Shown: in pieces, positions 10,312 through 21,664 of the stretch
How the letters are laid out: each line of letters begins with the position of its first letter
Numbering within the stretch: position 1 is the stretch's first letter
Source of the DNA: Halichondria panicea
Lineage: Eukaryota > Porifera > Demospongiae > Suberitida > Halichondriidae
Reading direction: 5' to 3'
DNA length: 64,000 bases
Assembly: GCF_963675165.1 (NCBI RefSeq)
Contig: NC_087378.1
Coordinates: 4,645,205-4,709,204, forward strand
Translations under genes and position numbers: made by a program
The notes under the pieces: generated by a model
The model's input: only the letters and a program-made list of their open reading frames with translations
Told to the model about the DNA's origin: nothing
Databases searched by the model: none

Positions 10312-13300
10312 ATGTCCAGCATGGAAGACTCGCCTCTCACCCCAACAAAGGACTCAGAGGTTTGTACACCCTTGCTGCATGTACTTAGTGATAGAGTGGA
10401 AACTGCATTTGGTGGGCCGCATTTGTCAAAACAACAAGTATGTATTGTATACACGGCAACTACATATAATGCTCAGAAACCGGATATATACTAAGGAATT
10501 TAACCCACCTATATACAGGACTACTCTGAACAGGACAGGCTGCAAGAGTCCGACTCGCCCCCTACTCCAAAGAGGAGATGTCTGCTAGAGAGACAGGTGA
10601 GAAATAGTTACATCATCAGCACAACCACGTACAGTGCATATAATTATACATGTATGTATCATACATAGCCCCCAATTTTTTCCGTAAAATTGCCGTGAAT
10701 TTCGCACATGATATTTTGACTACGTATGCTATATTGTTTTTCGCGGCTTATAATTGGTTGAAATCCCGTCCCTATTTACGGTATATGCACGTACATGTAT
10801 ATATGCTAGATTTACCAGAGCAGACCATTATCACCCCCCTTCAGGATTCGCAACCGGGCACACCCCTCTCCACTGTGGAATACCCTCAAGATTCGGACTA
10901 TATTATAACACCAATGGACATAAAATGTACTAATGCGCATGAAAAGGCGCTTTGTTTTCTTGATTTGAGCCAGTTGGACGAGTTTGTCGAACGCCTCAAT
11001 GAGATTCGTCAGTGCCCTGAACCAGCTTGTAGGGGTAACCTTGTTCCCACCTCAGTCAAGAGGGGAATAGGTGGAGCTGCAACAATAACCTACAATTGTG
11101 ACGGATGCCGAGGACAAGAGCTCACACTGGGCACGTGCAAGGTACAAGAAGATGGAAGGAACAGTGAGATCACACGAGCACTGCATGTCGCCTTCATCAT
11201 CAGTGGTTGTACCTTCACAACCTACACCAAGGTCTTACGCTACTCGCTGGGGATTCAGTCTACATACGACGACCGGTTTCAAGAAACTATTCGCATTATG
11301 CACCCAGTGGTCAAAGAAATGGTGGATGAGATGTGCACAGAAGCCAGAGAGGCCATGAAACAAATGGAACCGGAAGAGCTAGGATCGTGGGAGAGAGCCG
11401 TCACAGTTGCAGATGGAGCATGGATGACAAGAGGTCATCATTCGAAGAACTTTACTTTCAGTATTCGAAACTATTTCACAAGTGAATTGCTCTTTCGAAA
11501 GCATCTGTGTCAAAAGGGCGGAGTTAACAAGGACGATCTGTACAAGGGGACGTCCAAGGGAGCGGAGGGCTATGCAGCCAGGATACTCTTCCAGCAAGCC
11601 AAAGAACAGGGGATGAAATTGGCAATAAACTGGCAGGTAATGGTTGGTAGATTTATACTCAATGGCATTATATCTATGATTAGACACTAGCTGATAAGAT
11701 CTACATGGGAAGTACATGGGGGAAAGTGCCTCAAGGAGGTAGACTATGGGACTTAGTACCATACGTATAGCGGGTAATTTTCGTGGGGTAAAAAATTCGT
11801 TATTTTCGTGGAAAGCTGACCTCGACGAATATTTTACCCACGAAAACCTACCGTAACGCACCCAATGCAGTGCACATAGGAAGCTGACGAAATTTTTACT
11901 CACGAAAATGTCCTTTTTCAAGATAAACGAAATTTTTACCTCACGAAAATTACACGCTATACGGTATACCTACAACTTACTTAGTATACCTAGTATCCCG
12001 TTGTCAAGTAATTGTATTGTAGAGGGCAAGGTTTGCGCATGCGCACTAGTATCTAAATGAGTTAGACACTGTTTTGTCGGTGTCCATGTGATTTAGAAGC
12101 CCTCAGGCACTAGTAGTACCCTCGCTATGCTCGGGATCTAAATCAGTGCCTTTGGGCTTCTAAATGCCATAGACACCTCCAAAACAGTGTCTAACTATTA
12201 TTTATATGCGAGCTAGAATGATGTAATTCCTGCCTTAATTGACAAGTGTGTCAAAATAATTACACCAACCCCTAATTGGCAGGATGATGACTCCTCCACC
12301 TCAAAGGCCATAAGAGGTATCTACGAGGACGTAGAAATAATGATGTGTCGTGGACACGAGGGAAGGTCTCATCTCAACCAGTTGCAAACGCTGATGAAAA
12401 TGAAAGCGTTCACCTCTACAATGTTTACAAGTCATCAGAAGCACATTGCAGACATAAAGAACGAGCCCTGCTCCTGTTCTGGAAAAAAGCACAAGAAAGG
12501 CTGCGGATGTTTCACTGACCAGTTCATCAGAAACTCCAGAAATTTGTTTTCCAAAATTCTGTCGAACAGTGAGTCCAAAGAGGAATTTGAAAAAAATACC
12601 CGTAGTCTCTACCATCATGCAATTGATGAACACGTGTGGGTTGGCGGATCTTGCGACTTTCACGCCCTAATAGTGTGCAGCTGTGGAGAGTGCCCCGACA
12701 AAACAAACTTTGTGTGCAAGGGACGAGAGTACCACACACGGGATAAGCTGACATGTCCTTTCCATATGATGGCCTACAGGACGGAGATTGAGCACAGGGC
12801 TCGAAAGTCATCATCGCTGATCCACCCAGAACTCAAAGCAGGGCACACGAACTCGATGGAATCATCACACAACATTCTAATTCGATTTAGGCCGAAGCAC
12901 ATCTCCTTGGAAAAGCTTCACTACGAGCTCTCCACAGAGCTGGGCCTCCTTCAAGCCAACCTTACCTCAATGAGAAAAAACAAAGGACCTCATTACAACT
13001 GGATTCCTGTGCTGTACCAAAGGTTGGGGCTGCCCCTCTATACAGGAATTGAGGATGCTCTGGAGAAGTACGGAAAAGCCAGAGACAAGCAATTGAGAGA
13101 AATCAAAGAGGATAAGCACAAGAAGAGAAGGATACGATATAAGGTCAAGAGAAAGATGGACGGGGAAGAAAGAAAAAATTGGTCAAAGAAACTCGGCGAT
13201 ACATACGGTCGTGAATGGAGGAGAAAGAGAACAGAGAAGGATCAAGCTGCCACGAAACTCTGCAAGTGTGGCTCCAGCGAACACAGAAACAAATCTCACA

Positions 13301-14925
13301 GAGACTGCCCACTGAACAAGCGACACGCAAGCAGGTCAGAGTTGTAATGAGATTTTAAAACAACATGCAGACATGCAAAAAATATTGTGTCCAGTTAATA
13401 AATATGATTGAATCACACCATTGCATGGATCTATACAATTTACTGATGTCCGGGTTTCTTATTTACATGCAGGGATGCCAGGAGTCATCCTAAATCAGAG
13501 AAACAAGGACCTTCTTCAGCTGAATCAAACGAGTGAGTAATACGTACACATGAATGCATGTGTATACTAACAGAAGCAATGTGTAATAGACATAAATGTA
13601 CAGCAGCCGCCACAATGGGATTTTGTGGTGTGATTGTGATAACATGCTTGCTATAAATATTTTTACAACACAGAAACAATGGGACAGACGCTAGTGTGAA
13701 CAGGGACAGCAGTGAAAGCGACTTCGAGGATCAAATTTTGCACGCAGAACGAGGCGAATGTATCTGCCCAAATCCCAAAGCACACAAGAGAGACTGCCCA
13801 GCGGGCAATAGGAACCGTGGGAAAAGGCTCTTCCAGCCTATCAAACCTGGAGACAAGGTAGCCATCCACGTTACGAGGTTGTCTGGGAAACACCTTGTCT
13901 GTCGCATTGCTCAAGTGACCAACAAGCGATACACACTCCATTCCAAGCGAGGGACCCTATTGAAGCGATTTGGAGGAAGTGAGCTACACAAATTGGAGGA
14001 AGACGAAGGATACGAGATTCCCCTCGACAACTGGCGCCAGAGCGAGGTCGTGTCAACCAGAGCACTGCAGGAAGAAGACATGGTGAGCTGCTCGTGTGCA
14101 ATCGACACTCCAGACTATCTGTACGTGGAGGACGATGATTCAGAAGAGGACCCAGACACACAACAGGGTGATAACACTATTAAAACATCCATATACTGTC
14201 TGTCATCAACTGACATCAACAACATTGATAGACCCACTGGATGGCTGAATGACATCGTCATCACTGCAAGCCAACACCTTTTGTACCAGCATTTCCCGCA
14301 CATCGAAGGCCTACAGCCTCCTACACTCCAAGCGATTAGAGGATTCAATGTGAACACAGGAGAATTTGTTCAAATTCTAAACGTGAGCAATACGCACTGG
14401 TGTGTTGTGTCTACTGTTGGCTGTAGCCCGGGGCAAGTAAACGTCTACGACACCCTGTACCACAGCGTTCAGAAGTCAACGATTCCAATTATAGCAAGCC
14501 TGATGTTATGCACCTTACCCAACCTCACAATCAACATGATGGACGTCGGTCTACAGAGAAACGGCTCTGACTGTGGTGTGCTAGCTATCGCCATTGCCTA
14601 TGACTTGTGTGCTGGGAACGATCCGTTGGCCGTGGTGTACGAGCACACATCCACAAGACAACACCTGAAGGAGAGCCTCAAGAAGTGCTTCCTTGATCGC
14701 TTCCCAATAAGGAATTTGAGGACCTCAACAGGTGTGATCCACGCTGAGCATGTCTCCCTGTACTGCACATGCAGAATGCCCGAGGAAAGCATCGAAGACG
14801 ATCCTATGGCAGAATGTGATGTTTGCAAGGGGTGGTATCATCGATCGTGCTTGAGCATTCCCAACGAAGTGTTTCAAGTTGATGGCGTCGAATGGAAGTG
14901 CGAGGCATGCACAGAACAATCATAA
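10312..14925 (+). CDS. Mutator/Kolobok-like DDE transposase fused to Ulp1 protease and PHD finger
   Basis: Six exons join in frame: 10312-10359, 10519-10596, 10845-11636, 12283-13334, 13473-13532 and 13674-14925, giving 1093 residues, all with GT/AG borders. Exons 1-2 are acidic and proline-rich. Exons 3-4 look like a Mutator-like DDE transposase: a Cys cluster (C99...CDGC at 127-130), DGAW with the first Asp near 232, NWQDDDSST at 304-312, and Cys/His knuckles (CSCSGKKHKKGCGC; CKCGSSEH...HRDCP). Exon 6 has a second knuckle (CICPNPKAHKRDCP), then a Ulp1/C48 cysteine protease with WLND at 867, THW His 918, YDT Asp 936, Gln 971 and GSDCG Cys 977, and a C-terminal PHD finger from Cys 1041. The triad is complete. 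Likely a nuclear mobile-element protein; the protease would cleave SUMO-like or precursor substrates, and PHD would bind histone tails. The catalytic acid of the third DDE position is not assigned. TIRs were not found. Start could be at 10312 or 10324. Confidence 0.8.
11757..11967. mobile_element. MITE with GCGGGTAATTTTCGTG ends, in intron 3
   Basis: Left end ATAGCGGGTAATTTTCGTGG and right end CACGAAAATTACACGCTATA are inverted repeats about 210 bp apart, inside the third intron of the transposase-protease gene. Inner parts are also palindromic (TTTTCGTGG...CCACGAAAA). The same family lies at 46400-46630. Confidence 0.75.
12061..12195. mobile_element. Foldback MITE in intron 3
   Basis: GTTAGACACTGTTTT...AGAAGCCC pairs with GGGCTTCT...AAAACAGTGTCTAAC, with arms of about 50 bp and a short centre. 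It is the second small element in the same intron. Confidence 0.75.
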
Positions 14926-15682
14926 CTCTAATAATAGACTGCATGTATATAATTAATAGAATTGCAATATGGGATTAATAGCACAAGTAACCATACTATT
15001 GATTTCTAATCGTGAATGATGAAGTTCTCTGCAGTTTTTATTAACATTTTCGGCCACGGGAGTTATTCGAAAACAATACGTTGTCGTTGACAGCGTGCAA
15101 TTTTGTCCTCCCCCGGGACACCCCTGAATTAAACGCTTCCCCCTCCCAGCTAAGAATCCTGTATGAAACCCTGTTAAATGAAAGCACCGCAAGTGCTGAT
15201 GCCTCGGTGGAGATACCAGAGCTATACATAACATAAAGCTCTACTAATACTAAATAGCTTTTATACATACTCCTAGTATTTACCATAAAAAGTTCTATTA
15301 TACTGCATGTAACAGCGGCAATTGACTATGCGGCTTAGCAACCAGATGATATTTTCCAAAAGGGGGTGAAATGGCGGAAAGAGTGTAGCAACGTTATGAC
15401 TAAATGTAAAAACTGATAAGAAGCTGTACGTAAATGCAGCACTATACAAATCTAGACATAGGCTTGAAACCCGTCCTCCCTTCTTTTGGGTGGACGGGCA
15501 ACGGTTAGGGTTAGAGGCGTATATAGGAGCAGTATGGAAGCAATATCACCCCATCATGCATTTTGTGGTTTGCAGGACAACTCTCACACGGCAACTTGCC
15601 AGTATTGGTGCTGCGTGAATGCTAGATAGGGCTGCAACCCGTCTCCCTTTTTGGAGGCGGACCACGCCCATCTACCCCCTAC
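14926..15682. other. Downstream region, no gene seen
   Basis: It contains a copy of the repeat seen at 793-850 (14963-15001). CCCGTC-type repeats occur near 15470 and, just inside the next candidate exon's flank, near 15640. No supported exon. Confidence 0.4.
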
Positions 15683-15838
15683 CTTGGGCAGCAGCCATTC
15701 CATTGAGGTTCTTCTCAATAAAGAGATGAGGTCCATCCCAATCACAATCCTCAGACCACCGCCTTTGGGTATCACAAATGAATGAGTAGCCAGCCCAGCA
15801 GACAATGGTGGAGACACTGCTCTGCCCTCAGGGGTTGT
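15683..15838 (-). CDS. Candidate 52-codon internal exon, unknown protein
   Basis: Minus-strand open segment in phase 0 between a pyrimidine-rich acceptor (CTCCAACACAAG) and a GTAGGG donor. It encodes a coding-like sequence containing PLSAGLATHSFVIPKGGGLR and ending EWLLPK. I do not recognise the family. It may belong with the minus-strand exons at 17663 and 18070. Confidence 0.35.
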
Positions 15839-16245
15839 CTTGTGTTGGAGAGAAGACACAATAATATACATATAACCTCCAATACGTGTATTTTTACCCT
15901 CCAATGCACGTGTACTTCCTCACCTGTGATACTCTGTAGAGTGCTGTCTTTGTCTATTTAGCACTGCCCTAAGGTATAGTATAGTAGCTAGCTACCTGGA
16001 CCCTAGGCCGTACTTATTTGTATAAAAAATTATTTGTATTTCTATATAAAGCACAGAGCCCAGCCCCTTTTTTCTGAGCTGACCTCTGACCCGTTTTATC
16101 TCGCTGACCTCTGAACTCCAGTACTACGTCATCCGGATGCCCAGCCCATCTGACCTCTGACCCAGACATGTCGTCATCCGGATTCTCATTTGCAAGCCCA
16201 ACCCTTTTCCAAACTGACCTTCATACCTAGCACCCTTTACCCACT

Positions 16246-16640
16246 CACCAGACCACGCCCAGCTACTTTCGGCCTTCATATCTAGAGAACCAAGCAAGGC
16301 ACTGAAAATCCAAGACCAGCACTAGAGAGCACTAATCAAGGTCTATCATCAGGTATATTAAAACATTTGCCGTAAATCGGATCGCTGGCTATACCTTAAT
16401 TTTGAGCGACCTCGGACAACCGCGGTTTTGTGTGAACACATGCGGCGGTGACTATTACTGGTAGCGGCCACATTACTAGGCCTTTACCCACTCGCCAGAC
16501 CACGCCCAGCTACTTTCGGCCTTCATATCTAGAGAACCAAACAAGGCACTGGAAATCCAAGACCACCACTAGAGAGCACTAATCAAGATCTATCATCAGA
16601 TATATTAAAAACATCTGCCGTAATCGGATCGCTGGCTATA
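16246..16640. repeat. Direct repeat, two copies of about 145 bp
   Basis: The tract from CCACGCCCAGCTACTTTCGG to GGATCGCTGGCTAT occurs at about 16256-16393 and again at 16499-16640 with a few substitutions. The second copy runs straight into the palindrome at 16602-16677. Confidence 0.8.
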
Positions 16641-16677
16641 TAGCCAGCGATCCGATTACGGCAGATGTTTTTAATAT
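16602..16677. repeat. Perfect 76-bp palindrome
   Basis: Two 37-base arms around a TA centre. The left arm begins ATATTAAAAACATCTGCCGT and the right arm ends with its exact complement. No mismatches. An AT-rich tract of repeated TTTAATATTTAAATAA follows. Confidence 0.9.
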
Positions 16678-16753
16678 TTAAATAATTTTATATTATATTT
16701 TTTAATATTTAAATAATTTTTAATATTTAAATAGACCTGACCTATTTTTAATA

Positions 16754-17495
16754 GACCTGAGGGGAGGGTTAGTAACAATGAACAAAGGACCATACGAGTA
16801 CGTCCGGTCCGGGTGGTACAGTATTTAAAACACGCACTCAAAGTAATGCCACATTCAAACAATTAAACAGCAGACGCCCTCACTGCAACGCGATCACCCA
16901 CTCACTTGTTAATGTGCTGGCTGCACTCTCCTGGTCTGTGTGACCACCCTCCAGGTCTCCTGAGAGTAGAGCCATCACACTCTCAGACCGGAGGGGAGGG
17001 TTAGTAACAATGAACAAAGGACCATACGAGTACGTCCGGTCCGGGTGGTACAGTATTTAAAACACGCACTCAAAGTAATGCCACATTCAAACAATTAAAC
17101 AGCAGACGCCCTCACTGCAACGCGATCACCCACTCACTTGTTAATGTGCTGGCTGCACTCTCCTGGTCTGTGTGACCACCCTCCAGGTCTCCTGAGAGTA
17201 GAACCATCACACTCTCAGACCTGAGGGGAGGGTTAGTAACAATGAACAAAGGACCATACGAGTACGTCCGGTCCGGGTGGTACAGTATTTAAAACACGCA
17301 CTCAAAGTAATGCCACATTCAAACAATTAAACAGCAGACGCCCTCACTGCAACGCGATCACCCACTCACTTGTTAATGTGCTGGCTGCACTCTCCTGGTC
17401 TGTGTGACCACCCTCCAGGTCTCCTGAGTAGAGCCTCACACCCTCAGTCACATAATACCTGAGGGGAGGGTTAGTAACAATGAACAAAGGACCCT
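16754..17495. repeat. 232-bp satellite, three copies plus a partial
   Basis: Units begin at about 16754, 16986 and 17218, with a truncated one at 17456. Each starts GGGGAGGGTTAGTAACAATG and contains CATACGAGTACGTCCGGTCC. The units are nearly identical, so the array is recent or homogenised. No coding function seen. Confidence 0.9.
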
Positions 17496-17662
17496 CAGAA
17501 AAAAGCATACAAAGGGGTTGTAAATGGTAAGCAAATAAACACATCCTCTACTCTACTAGAGTGGGTATTTGGTAGAGTGCAACAGTCACACTGAGCCAAA
17601 ACAGACGGTAAAGATCCACTAGATAATAAACATTAAGTGAGACATGACTGCACAGTACTCAC

Positions 17663-17866
17663 CGATTTTGTAGCTGGTCACGAGTTCCTTCGCTACTTGT
17701 TCCCCTCTCTCCGATCTTACTGAGATGATCAGCCAGCTCCCTCCATGTTGGTCCAGACGCTCCAAATGACAGTTCTTCCTGGATACTGAACTCATCAGGG
17801 AGGTTGTATAAAGACGAGGAGAAAAGTGTGCGAGCCACAGGATCCTTGCCAGTCCTAACCCTAATT
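17663..17866 (-). CDS. Candidate exon, possible Death-fold-like segment
   Basis: Minus-strand open segment ending at a GTGAGT donor. It reads through YNLPDEFSIQEELSFG and TWRELADHLSKIGERG. The WRELADHL phrase recalls Death-domain helices, but too little is visible to assert this. The upstream edge is uncertain because a repeated GGTTAGGACTGGCAAGGATC sequence overlaps it. It may be exon 2 of a gene starting at 18138. Confidence 0.35.
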
Positions 17867-18069
17867 ACGAGTGGAGTGTAACCCTCAAAATAACGACATA
17901 ATGAATGGCTATATACAACCTAGGGTTTTCCTCTGTGCTGCCCAGGTAAAAGCTCAATAAACGCCCATGTATGGGCGTGGCACTGTGGGTGGTAGACACG
18001 TGGAACTAGTGGGAAGCATGGCAGCATAGATACATGTGTACTATGGAGCCAGGTAGAGCAATACTTACG

Positions 18070-18138
18070 GTGTGTGACCTCTGTAGGCCTCTGTAGGGAA
18101 GAAGGATTCAAAGTACTGCTAACTGAATAGCTAGCCAT
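18070..18138 (-). CDS. Candidate first exon (minus strand)
   Basis: ATG at 18138 followed by 23 open codons (MASYSVSSTLNPSSLQRPTE...) to a GTAAGT donor. It lies upstream of the candidate exon at 17663-17866 in the same direction. The phases of the two do not match with the acceptor I would choose, so the link is tentative. Confidence 0.3.
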
Positions 18139-18931
18139 ACTTCAGTTTGTTAGCCACGTGTTCAAATAAACGCCCTCACATTAATCTACACCCACTACCG
18201 GATGTTCAATAACCGCCCGTTTCGCCCATCTCGTTTAAACGCCCTCTGCCCTCTCCTCTCTACAGACTTCTCTTAGGAAATAAACGCCCGGGCGTTTAAT
18301 CAAGCAAATACAGTACTCACCTTGCTCACCTTCACCTTACTCACCTCCTTCACAGGAGGAGAGTGCCTTTGACCTGTCGCAGAGTCCTAACCACATTTAG
18401 GAGACACGTACATTACACACTACACTACACTACACTACACAATTATTATGACAAAGACTGGTATACAATAAATGCAGTATAGTATGTATGGTTGGTGAGT
18501 TGAAGTGCGGTCAATCATGCATTAGTGAAGTATAATTATACGTACATACGTACGTACAGTGCAGTGTGCGCATGAGATGGTCATGGCTGGTTGCACTTCA
18601 ACTTCTAACTGCTGCTAACTGCTGCTAACCAACCTGAACGGTGGCACACATGAGGGGGTGGCAGCTGTATACAAGTACACATGTACGTATGCCACAACAA
18701 TTATACAGTACATATGACTATATGACAGTTGTTTCATTCAACAGGGCACAGCAACTAACTTTGATCGCACAAGATCAATCAATCGATTGATCAGATGTTT
18801 GTGGACCAAAATCCATAGTCGCTTACCTTGCTGTAGTGTAGATCTAGTGTAGATCTAGGAGCGCTTGCAAACTGCTTCGACTATATAAAAAGCACTCGAC
18901 CTCTCTGGCCCCCCCCCAGTCATCCTGATTA
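18139..18931. other. No gene seen; short repeats
   Basis: It contains several AAACGCCC/GGGCGTTT motifs, tandem ACACT repeats near 18420, and CGTACGTACGTAC-like tracts. No supported exon. Confidence 0.4.
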
Positions 18932-19385
18932 TGGCCGCGGCTTAGATGGCAAGCCCCGGATTGATTCGAATAGCCGCTGCTATTATTACAGTGGCCGCGG
19001 CTTTCCCCATTCATCCGGATCATGGCCGCGACTTTAGATGGCAAGCCCCGAATAATCCGCGGATTGATTCGAATAGCCGCGGTTATTTATTATAGTGGCC
19101 GCGGCTTGCCCATTCATCCGGATCATGGCCGCGACTTAGATGGCAAGCCGCGGATTGATTCGAATAGCCGCGGTTATTATTACAGTGGCCGCGGATTCAT
19201 CCGGATCATGGCCGCGGCGTAGATGGAATAATCCGCGGATTGATTCGAATAGCCGCTGCTATTATTACAGTGGCCGCGGCTTGCCCCATTCATCCGGATC
19301 ATGGCCGCGACTTAGATGGAAAGCCCCGGATAATCCGCGGATTGGTTCGAATAGCCGCGGCTATTATTCAGTGGCCGCGGCTTGC
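18932..19385. repeat. CCGCGG-rich tandem array, five units of 82-103 bp
   Basis: Five units begin ATGGCCGCG at about 18932, 19024, 19126, 19207 and 19300. Each contains GATTCGAATAGCCG and CATTCATCCGGATC. CCGCGG occurs many times within palindromes such as AATCCGCGGATT, in an otherwise AT-rich region. ORFs through it are by-products of the repeat. Confidence 0.85.
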
Positions 19386-19750
19386 TTCGGACTTATTAGA
19401 GTGCCGATCCTTTCTTGCCCCGTAGTTCTCGAGCTAGAGATGTTCAGCTCTCAAGAGTTGTACTGATGGATTAATCACGTCCTACTAAGTCAGCAGAGCC
19501 ACTTTTTAGAGCAAAACAGATTCTGTGACATCATAATACGACACGTGACGTCACTTTTGATCATGTGAGTTGTCCTACCTTAAAGGAAGCCTAAGTGATC
19601 TATTATAGGTAGTATTTCACGAATGGTGATATTAACAGGAAGGTTTCCATATGCTGATTCAGCAGTTTCGAATTATGAACGCCCTCCATATTTTTATTCA
19701 TGTCCACATGACCATGGTGTACTGTATAAGCAAGTTTAGATCTGATTTTA

Positions 19751-21664
19751 TGGCTGAGTTAGTGGCTCATAGTATGGCTTCATCGTTTGGAGGAGGCTTG
19801 CACAACATGGGCAATACATGCTTTGCAAACTCTGTACTTCAGGGTATGTTTTATACATCTCGTATACAGAAGGTATTGTGTGATGAACGAGTACCACATG
19901 GTAAGGAGAATATTAATAATGCACATTCAATTGTTCATGTAAAATTTGTAACAGACATAGTCAGGGAAGTGAACAGTTATGCATGGTGTGCACACTTAAA
20001 AGCCTGTACGACGAATGTCAGACGAGATCCCAAGTTCATCCCAAGTTCATCCCTCTGGCATATACTCTCAGCTGAAAAGTAAGGAAGGAAATAATGACAT
20101 TGTACGTTAGTGCATACAAGCTGCTTACTTTTTATTGAATATACCGAAGGTTTGATGCATCACTGGCAGCCATGCAGGTAATCAAGAAGATGCTCACGAG
20201 TTCATGTTGGCAATTCTTGACAGAATAAACAGCCACCTAGTTGTAGACGAGAAGTAAGTGAAGTAAGTGTAGATATTAATTACACTCAGTCAGTATTGCA
20301 AACATCACATGCACAGCATGACTCAGTCAGCAATGGATAAAGTAATGGCAACTCTCTTATCGACCACTGGTATGCTTTAAATATTGATAGTACGTGACTA
20401 TACTTGTTCCTTCAGTTAAATGCAGTGAGTGTGAGCAAGTTTCTACTACATCTATGGTTTCTAGCCACATTCTAATTGTACGTAAGAATAATAATTATAG
20501 GGAATTATAATGATCACAGGGAGAAAGTATAGAGAAGTGCATTGAAGCTACTTTTAGCGAGGTGCACCTCAGTGGGTGTAATCATGTAACAGGTATAATT
20601 ATTAGAAGATTATAAGAGACGTGTGAAAACACAAAACATTATCCTTCAGAGTACAAAGGTACACAATGTAGGAAATGAGTGTATCTCACAAGGTGAGATG
20701 GTTGCCTATCATATAAAAACTTTTATTTACATACTATATGTCATTAGAATTGATACTACAGGGGCGGATACAGGAAAAACAAAAGGGGGGGGCTAGCTAG
20801 AAAGGGGCGAAGCCCCGTAGGAGAGCCGCCCAGGGCAGCCTCGCCGGAGGCGATTTTTTTCAAGATTTGACCTTTGAACTTTCATATTAATGAGTAGAAT
20901 ACGTTGACCTCTGCACTTACTTTTAATACTATGGTGATACTGTACTGATCAGATGTACGTACGTAAGTACAGCTAGCTAGCTAGCTAGGTACGTCCAGCT
21001 AGCTACCCTAGATCCTTTATACTCCTAGTAGCTGTTGTCTAGCATCTCTCAAGTGATTTCAAGTGAGTCTACAGATGCATAATTGGTGGTAAAATTGTTG
21101 TAGAGTCAGACTACAACACATGGTAGTTTTTTCAAAAGGGGGGGGCTTCAGCCCCTCAAAATCCCTCAAAATCACCCCTGGATCCGCCCCTGTACTACTG
21201 TGCTGCAAGGATGTACCTACACTGCATTAGGGTATGTAATGGTGGTAAGTACGTTCAAGAATCTGAGATAAAGGGTAACTTGCCTGATGAAGTGGTGGAC
21301 GAAGATTTGATCAGTATCCAATCTTACTTCTCTAAGAAACTCCTGGATAAAAAAGGTACAATAATTTGGTATTGATTATTGCTCTTCTTAGTTCAAGCAA
21401 AGAGAACAGAATGGAAAGAGAACAGAATGGAAATGTGGAGCCATTACGTCAAAGTGGAACATGGTTATGTGTGATTCATGTTTTGTCTGGTATCATTGGT
21501 AAGTTTGGGACCGAAGAATAAAAATTAATGTAGCTACTACATACATTTTTAATAACTATCTCTTGTATAGGTCTTGCACTGACATTGAAGTAGAGAAGAA
21601 TACTCCTTCAGAAGATACAGATTGGTACTGCAGGAACTGTGCAAAGAAAATCAGATTTTTATAA
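19751..21664 (+). pseudogene. USP-type deubiquitinase plus PHD finger, decayed
   Basis: The first exon carries the USP cysteine box GLHNMGNTCFANSVLQ. Later segments give GNQEDAHEF (near 20180), KCSECEQVSTT (near 20420) and SIEKCIEATFSE (near 20530), the usual order in USP36/42-like ubiquitin proteases. Damage is clear: a frame change before GNQEDAHEF, and a TGA at about 20677 where the second Cys of a CxxC zinc pair is expected. The His box is missing, and a MITE occupies 20759-21192. The 3' part encodes a PHD-like finger (CDSCFVWYHW, then SC...WYCRNC across an intron at about 21500-21570) and stops at 21664; a 16-bp tandem duplication near 21391-21424 breaks its frame. The pairing of protease and PHD resembles the 10.3-14.9 kb gene. 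Whether the two halves were one gene is inferred. Confidence 0.65.
20759..21192. mobile_element. hAT-like MITE, CAGGGGCGGAT ends
   Basis: Starts CAGGGGCGGATACAGG and ends CCTGGATCCGCCCCTG, inverted repeats with one or two mismatches, flanked by TACTA on both sides (20754-20758 and 21193-21197). The CAGGGGCGGATCCAG terminus is typical of hAT-type MITEs, though an 8-bp target duplication would be expected and only 5 bp match. It sits inside the USP/PHD pseudogene and carries no ORF. Confidence 0.75.

Noticed and set aside
10650-10844. N-terminal 65 codons of the transposase ORF upstream of 10845
   Set aside because: The sequence looks intronic (non-coding composition) and a strong acceptor (CCCCCCTTCAG) lies at 10844 in the right phase.
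11379-11921. Minus-strand 180-codon ORF
   Set aside because: Mostly antisense to the transposase exon and then to the MITE at 11757; no independent support.
13696-14925. Protease-PHD ORF as a separate gene starting at 13696
   Set aside because: The codon at 13696 is GTG, and upstream exons join in phase, so it is the last exon of the larger gene.
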